A stretch of 10,007 nucleotides of DNA from JBBDRX01 sp040905245 (GTDB lineage: Bacteria; Bacteroidota; Rhodothermia; Balneolales; Balneolaceae), in contig JBBDRX010000023.1 of NCBI GenBank assembly GCA_040905245.1, positions 1 through 10,007 of the forward strand. Reading direction: 5' to 3'. The translations under genes and the position numbers were made by a program. Positions within the stretch are counted from its first letter, which is position 1; each line of letters starts with the position of its first letter. The notes beneath the pieces are model-generated. The model was not told the origin of the DNA, searched no databases, and was given only the letters and a program-made list of their open reading frames with translations. This document shows, in pieces, positions 6,775-10,007 of this stretch.

Positions 6775-7284
6775 CTATTTCCGCCCCGCCCGGTAGACCG
6801 GGACATTGGAACACGCTTCTCCGTACATTACTTTTTTGGCAATCGGAAGCAGTTTTTTGGTCGCCTCAAGATAGGTATCAGGCGAAAGATCCATCTTGCT
6901 GCACCCTTTAAGAAGAACAAAGCGATCCCGATAGATCTCCCAGTCAAACGTCTCGATTTTCTTTTGAAGAACACGTTTTTCGACCTCTACTTTGTCACCA
7001 AATATCACATCTTTTGCATAGGGCGAAGCATGCACCGCAACCAGCATCCATGCCCAGGCCGGAATCAGAGCGTCCACACTACAGACAATTCCGAGCCAGG
7101 CTCCTTCGTACTGACTCCAGTCGTGAGCCTGAATGTGTTCCCGGAACTCTTTTTCTTTCAGAATTAAATCCTGAAAAAGGAACGGACGAATATCCAGAAC
7201 CGAGATCGGCTCATCCCGAACCATCGCTTCCAGATCGACTGTTTCCAGTTTGGACTGCTTGATTTTATTGACAATCTCACTCAT
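6775..7284 (-). CDS. DUF2480 family protein
   Basis: I recognise this as a DUF2480 protein, a family of unknown function known mainly from Bacteroidota and relatives. Family-like features are the start SEIVNKIKQS, a LDIRPFLFQDLILKEKEFR segment, HDWSQYEG, CSVDALIPAWAWML, PYAKDVIFGD, LLKGCS and the C-terminal MYGEACSNVPVYR. The chosen ATG at 7284 gives 169 residues. It opens on the family's usual first motif and leaves a 4-base gap to the A-type carrier. A longer in-frame reading from TTG at 7344 would add 20 unfamiliar residues and overlap that gene by 56 bases, so I reject it. There is no signal peptide or clear membrane span; it is likely cytoplasmic. Three cysteines (68, 128, 158) are each followed by Ser. 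The position behind sufD, sufS, nfu and the carrier suggests a link to Fe-S or sulfur handling, but this is inference only. No clear Shine-Dalgarno is seen; translation may be coupled to the upstream gene. Confidence 0.88.
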   Translation of the reverse strand: MSEIVNKIKQSKLETVDLEAMVRDEPISVLDIRPFLFQDLILKEKEFREHIQAHDWSQYEGAWLGIVCSVDALIPAWAWMLVAVHASPYAKDVIFGDKVEVEKRVLQKKIETFDWEIYRDRFVLLKGCSKMDLSPDTYLEATKKLLPIAKKVMYGEACSNVPVYRAGRK

Positions 7285-7288
7285 AATA

Positions 7289-7639
7289 TCAAAGCGAAAA
7301 GGATTCTCCACAAGAGCAGGTTCTTGCTGCATTCGGGTTTTCAAAATGAAATCCCTGACCGTTCAAACCTTCCGAGTAATCCAGTTCCGTTCCAGCCAGA
7401 TAGAGAAAGCTCCTCATATCTACGACGACCGGAATTCCCATCTCCTCAAAGTAGTGTTCATTTTCTCCAACTTCATTTGCAACATCAAAGTCCAGGTCGT
7501 AAGTCAGACCGGAACACCCACCACTTCGAACCGAAACGCGGAGAAGAGAACCTTCCGGTACATTCTTCTCCCGTTGAATTTCACGAATTCGTTCGGCAGC
7601 TCGAGAGCTGATTTTTATTTCGGACACTGTCTTTTCCAT
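7289..7639 (-). CDS. A-type Fe-S cluster carrier (HesB/IscA/SufA family)
   Basis: A-type carriers accept Fe-S clusters from the SUF scaffold and deliver them to apoproteins. The 116-residue protein has the three family cysteines: Cys42 in SGGCSG and Cys108/Cys110 in the C-terminal TCSCGESF motif. The N-terminal helix (SSRAAERIREIQRE), LRVSVRSGGCSGLTYDL and the FENPNA segment before the CxC are also typical. Length is normal. The ATG at 7639 lies 2 bases after the nfu stop (TAACAATG), and the DUF2480 start follows 4 bases after its TGA, so it is almost surely co-transcribed with both. No strong Shine-Dalgarno is visible, which fits translational coupling. The sequence alone does not decide between SufA, IscA and ErpA naming; the suf neighbours make a role with the SUF system likely. 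Confidence 0.95.
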   Translation of the reverse strand: MEKTVSEIKISSRAAERIREIQREKNVPEGSLLRVSVRSGGCSGLTYDLDFDVANEVGENEHYFEEMGIPVVVDMRSFLYLAGTELDYSEGLNGQGFHFENPNAARTCSCGESFSL

Positions 7640-7641
7640 TG

Positions 7642-8193
7642 TTACACTGAAACCACTTGCAATTCAGGGTCAATTCGTTTGATCATGCTTTCAATTGCGT
7701 AGAGTGTCCCGGATGTTGCCGTCGGACACGTTCCACAGGCTCCCTGATAGTGTACCTTCAGGCGGTTCCCACTCAGCCCGAGAATCTTGAGGCCTCCACC
7801 ATCCGCGAGCAGGTAGGGACGAACCTGTTCATCCAGAAGCTGGTTAATCTGTTGCAGCCTCGGGTCATCAGTCTCCTGTACTTCACGTGTAGCGTGGACC
7901 TCTTCGTCCTCCTCTGCGTCGAGAACAGGTTCCGCTTCCCGAATCGGGGGAGCCAATTTCCGGAGAAGATCGGACCATACCTCTTTCCCGTCCTGTGTAA
8001 CCGTAATATAGCGGTCTACGTAATAGACGTTGATTACGTGATCGATGGCAAACAGTGCTTTTGCAAGCTCGTCATTCTCTGCCTGTCCCGCATTTTCAAA
8101 TGAACGGGTTACACCATTTGTCAACTTATCTCCCAGAACAAATCGCATTGCATCCGGGTTCGGGGTTCGTTCAATCTCTTTAATTTTGGGCAT
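7642..8193 (-). CDS. Two-domain Nfu/NifU-type Fe-S scaffold protein
   Basis: Nfu proteins hold a [4Fe-4S] cluster at a dimer interface and pass it to target enzymes. From the ATG at 8193 the product has 183 residues. An N-terminal Nfu_N-type domain covers about residues 3-85 (TPNPDAMRFVLG near the start, then the region around VDRYITVTQ). An acidic linker follows (about 88-110, many Glu and Asp). A C-terminal NifU-like domain covers about 111-183 with YLLADGGG and the cluster-binding CxxC in GACGTCPTA (Cys153, Cys156). A GTG at 8202 in the same frame would add three residues, but the AGGTGA around it forms a good Shine-Dalgarno 5 bases before the ATG, so the ATG is preferred. It lies 68 bases after sufS and 2 bases before the A-type carrier gene. 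The two-domain layout resembles mitochondrial NFU1 and many bacterial homologues. Confidence 0.93.
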   Translation of the reverse strand: MPKIKEIERTPNPDAMRFVLGDKLTNGVTRSFENAGQAENDELAKALFAIDHVINVYYVDRYITVTQDGKEVWSDLLRKLAPPIREAEPVLDAEEDEEVHATREVQETDDPRLQQINQLLDEQVRPYLLADGGGLKILGLSGNRLKVHYQGACGTCPTATSGTLYAIESMIKRIDPELQVVSV

Positions 8194-8243
8194 AACATTC
8201 ACCTACTCTGTTTTACGTCTGTTTTTTGGATATCAATACACTC

Positions 8244-8249
8244 ATTATA
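8244..8249 (-). promoter_or_regulatory. Candidate -10 box in the sufS-nfu spacer
   Basis: The minus strand reads TATAAT here, 51 to 56 bases before the nfu ATG, which would leave a leader of about 40 bases. No good -35 partner is present at 16 to 18 bases upstream, where the sufS 3' end lies. It may be an internal promoter giving nfu and the genes after it separate expression, or a chance AT-rich match. Confidence 0.3.
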
Positions 8250-8258
8250 CGGTCGTTC

Positions 8259-8269
8259 TTGTCAGACAA
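8259..8269. repeat. 11-base palindrome over the sufS stop codon
   Basis: TTGTC-A-GACAA is a perfect 5-base inverted repeat around a single base, spanning the sufS TGA. It lies just upstream of the TATAAT box, at roughly -27 relative to a start site from that box. It could be a small operator, but it is short enough to be chance. Confidence 0.2.
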
Positions 8270-9509
8270 AGAACTCCCGCACGGTATGCAACGCCTGCTT
8301 CAGGCGGTCAACATCCTCTCTGTTATTATAGAACGAAAAAGAGGCTCTCGCCGTTGCAGGAATCGTAAATCGATCCATCACCGGCTGGGCACAATGGTGG
8401 CCCGTACGTATCGCAATGCCCTCCTTGTCCAGAATCGTTCCAATGTCGTGCGGATGGATACCATCGATCATAAATGAAATGACCGAAGCTCGCTCCGACG
8501 GATGGCCGATCACCTTCAGGCCCTTCACCTCTTGCAACTGCTCCATGGCATAGCCGACAATTTCCTGTTCACGACGTACAATATTCTCCATTCCGATACG
8601 GTTCAGATAGCGAACGGCTTCCCCGAACCCGATCCCGGCTGCTATTGGCGGCGTTCCCGCCTCAAACTTGTAAGGAGGTATATTATAGGTGGTCTTTTCA
8701 AACCGGACCCTGTCGATCATATCTCCACCTCCCCGGTATGGTGGCATTGCGTCCAGTTGCTCCTGTTTGCCATAGAGAACACCGAATCCTGTCGGACCAC
8801 ACATCTTGTGTGCAGAGAAGGCGTAAAAGTCACACCCGATATCCCGAACATTTACAGGCTGATGAGGTACTGCCTGTGCTCCGTCAATCAGAACCACAGC
8901 ACCTGACTGGTGAGCCAGACGAGTAATCTCATGTACCGGGTTCACGGTTCCCAGTGCATTTGACACATGAGTCACCGAAACCATTTTCACCCGACTGTCC
9001 AGCAGGTCTCGATACTGTTTCAAATCCAGCTCTCCTTCATCGGTAATCGGAATCACGACAATCTCTGCACCCGTCTGCTCTGCGATTAACTGCCAGGGTA
9101 CGATATTGGCATGATGTTCCATCTCGGACAGAACGATTTTGTCTCCGGCTGAGAAACGGAGCCGTCCGAATGAGCTGGCAACCAGATTGATAGAATCTGT
9201 CGTGCCGGTGGTGAAGATAATTTCCGATTTGGAACCCGCACCGATAAATTTTTGGACTTCAACACGCGACTCCTCATAAGCATCCGTCGCCTGCTGACTG
9301 AGTGCATGGACTCCACGATGGATATTAGCATGTTCATACCGATGATAGTGATCCAGCCGGTCTGCCACCGCGACAGGCATCTGGCTTGATGCACCGTTGT
9401 CCAGATAGACCAGTGGTTTGCCGTTCACTTCTCTGGAGAGAATCGGGAAATCCTTTCTGATCTGATCAAAGTCCGTAGCGGCAGTTATGGTTGGCTGTTC
9501 ACGAGTCAT
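8262..9509 (-). CDS. sufS: Cysteine desulfurase SufS (class II, PLP-dependent)
   Basis: SufS removes sulfur from L-cysteine as a protein-bound persulfide and feeds it to the SUF scaffold for Fe-S assembly. The 415-residue protein has YLDNGASSQMP (35-45), TTGTTDSINLVA (100-111), SEMEHHANIVPWQ (128-140), the PLP Schiff-base lysine Lys235 in FSAHKMCGPTG, and the catalytic Cys373 in RTGHHCAQP. The RxGHHCAQP loop is the class II (SufS/CsdA) form, not the longer IscS/NifS loop. Length is typical. The ATG at 9509 shares ATGA with the sufD stop, so the two are translationally linked; no separate Shine-Dalgarno is clear. A sulfur acceptor gene (sufE or sufU) does not follow it; the next gene, after a 68-base spacer, is nfu. 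CsdA or a kynureninase-like enzyme is excluded in practice by the suf neighbour and loop sequence. Confidence 0.96.
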   Translation of the reverse strand: MTREQPTITAATDFDQIRKDFPILSREVNGKPLVYLDNGASSQMPVAVADRLDHYHRYEHANIHRGVHALSQQATDAYEESRVEVQKFIGAGSKSEIIFTTGTTDSINLVASSFGRLRFSAGDKIVLSEMEHHANIVPWQLIAEQTGAEIVVIPITDEGELDLKQYRDLLDSRVKMVSVTHVSNALGTVNPVHEITRLAHQSGAVVLIDGAQAVPHQPVNVRDIGCDFYAFSAHKMCGPTGFGVLYGKQEQLDAMPPYRGGGDMIDRVRFEKTTYNIPPYKFEAGTPPIAAGIGFGEAVRYLNRIGMENIVRREQEIVGYAMEQLQEVKGLKVIGHPSERASVISFMIDGIHPHDIGTILDKEGIAIRTGHHCAQPVMDRFTIPATARASFSFYNNREDVDRLKQALHTVREFFV

Positions 9510-10007
9510 GACACGACGTTTTCTACCAGGTCGGTTGTGTACCGTTTTACTTCATCAACAAGAAGCTCATGTACAGATTTAACTTTTACATTCGCAATTG
9601 TCTCGAGTGCAAACGCATAGGTCAGCACCTCTTTGGCCTTCTGCTCTGTCATCCCTCTGCTTTGAAGATAGAAGACATGCTCCGGGTCCAGCTGGCCGAT
9701 CGTAGCCCCGTGTGAGCAGAGTACATCGTCAGCAAAAATCTCCAGCTGAGGCTTTGTATTCACCAGCCCATCTTTGGAAAGAAGCAGATTTCGGTTCTCC
9801 TGAAACGAATCGATCTTCTGTGCATCCCGTCGAACAAAAATCTTTCCATTGAAGATGGAATGAGCACTCCCCTTGACAACCACCTTATGCAACTGATGGC
9901 TGCGGGCGTGCGAAAAACGGTGATCCATTATCGAGTGTGTATCAGCGATCTGGTTACCGTCTATAAGTACCAGCCCGTCCAGTGAAAAATCTACCTCTTC
10001 ATCTTCC
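9506..10007 (-). CDS. sufD: Fe-S cluster assembly protein SufD, C-terminal part (runs off the right edge)
   Basis: SufD pairs with SufB and the ATPase SufC in the scaffold that builds Fe-S clusters. The frame stays open to the right edge, giving the last 166 residues. The visible part begins in an acidic EDEEVDFSLDG stretch, continues with DTHSIMDHRFSHARSHQLHK and a VFxGKI-like IFNGKIFVRRDAQKI, then shows CSHGATIGQLDPEHVFYLQSRG. The last motif carries the conserved Cys and His that lie at the SufB-SufD interface where clusters form. An internal ATG at 9928 is not the true start, because family sequence continues upstream of it without a stop. The repeated beta-helix core is outside the window. 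Both SufB and SufD share this fold; the HGAT form, the C-terminal end and the position directly before sufS (ATGA overlap) favour SufD. Confidence 0.93.
   Translation of the reverse strand, partial: EDEEVDFSLDGLVLIDGNQIADTHSIMDHRFSHARSHQLHKVVVKGSAHSIFNGKIFVRRDAQKIDSFQENRNLLLSKDGLVNTKPQLEIFADDVLCSHGATIGQLDPEHVFYLQSRGMTEQKAKEVLTYAFALETIANVKVKSVHELLVDEVKRYTTDLVENVVS

Noticed and set aside
7657..8103. A 148-codon plus-strand frame with many Cys, opposite nfu
   Set aside because: It is antisense to the nfu gene, and the cysteines arise from reading that gene's complement; no metal-site spacing is seen.
9506..9928. A complete 140-residue SufD-like gene starting at the ATG at 9928
   Set aside because: SufD family sequence (including DTHS before the DH) continues upstream without a stop, so this is only the end of a full sufD cut by the window.
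1..10007. Mobile elements, CRISPR arrays, tRNA or toxin-antitoxin genes
   Set aside because: No transposase, recombinase, repeat-spacer pattern, cloverleaf or paired small toxin-like genes were seen; gene content is housekeeping throughout.

Overview
The window is an ordinary chromosomal housekeeping region of a Gram-negative, probably aerobic bacterium of the Bacteroidota/Balneolota/Rhodothermota group. This placement is inferred from three things. A DUF2480-family gene is present, and that family is known mainly from this group. A BamD-type outer-membrane lipoprotein is also present. Shine-Dalgarno signals are often weak or missing. Base composition is near 50% G+C and looks even throughout. 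I see no rRNA, tRNA, CRISPR array, insertion sequence, phage gene or integration scar, and no gene-free stretch longer than about 110 bases.

All genes but one lie on the minus strand, so transcription runs from right to left. From the right edge the order is: sufD (C-terminal part), sufS, a two-domain Nfu/NifU scaffold, an A-type Fe-S carrier, a DUF2480 protein, fni (type 2 isopentenyl-diphosphate isomerase), a trans-polyprenyl diphosphate synthase, bamD, nadD and an exported LD-carboxypeptidase. Many junctions overlap or nearly touch: ATGA at sufD/sufS and nadD/ldcA, TGATG at the prenyl synthase/bamD junction, and 2 to 4 base gaps around the A-type carrier. The larger spacers are 68 bases (before nfu), 62 bases (before fni) and 106 bases (before the prenyl synthase); two of them hold weak promoter-like boxes. 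These genes may form one long operon or a chain of a few.

The left part holds a 92-residue membrane protein, the only plus-strand gene. It converges on ldcA with stop codons sharing a TTAA and diverges from der. The ribosome-assembly GTPase gene der and the N-terminal part of nuoI (complex I) follow on the minus strand to the left edge.

The genes fit together as Fe-S cluster assembly (SufD, SufS, Nfu, A-type carrier) feeding Fe-S enzymes such as NuoI. The isoprenoid pair (Fni and prenyl synthase) supplies precursors for quinones, carotenoids or undecaprenyl phosphate. BamD and the carboxypeptidase serve the envelope, NadD makes NAD and Der serves ribosome assembly. I found no clear sign of a new multi-gene system. 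The least understood and most interesting member is the DUF2480 protein, which has three Cys-Ser sites and sits directly behind the Fe-S genes. Four gene starts need care: nfu, DUF2480 and bamD are best started downstream of the longest open frame, and the prenyl synthase appears to use TTG.
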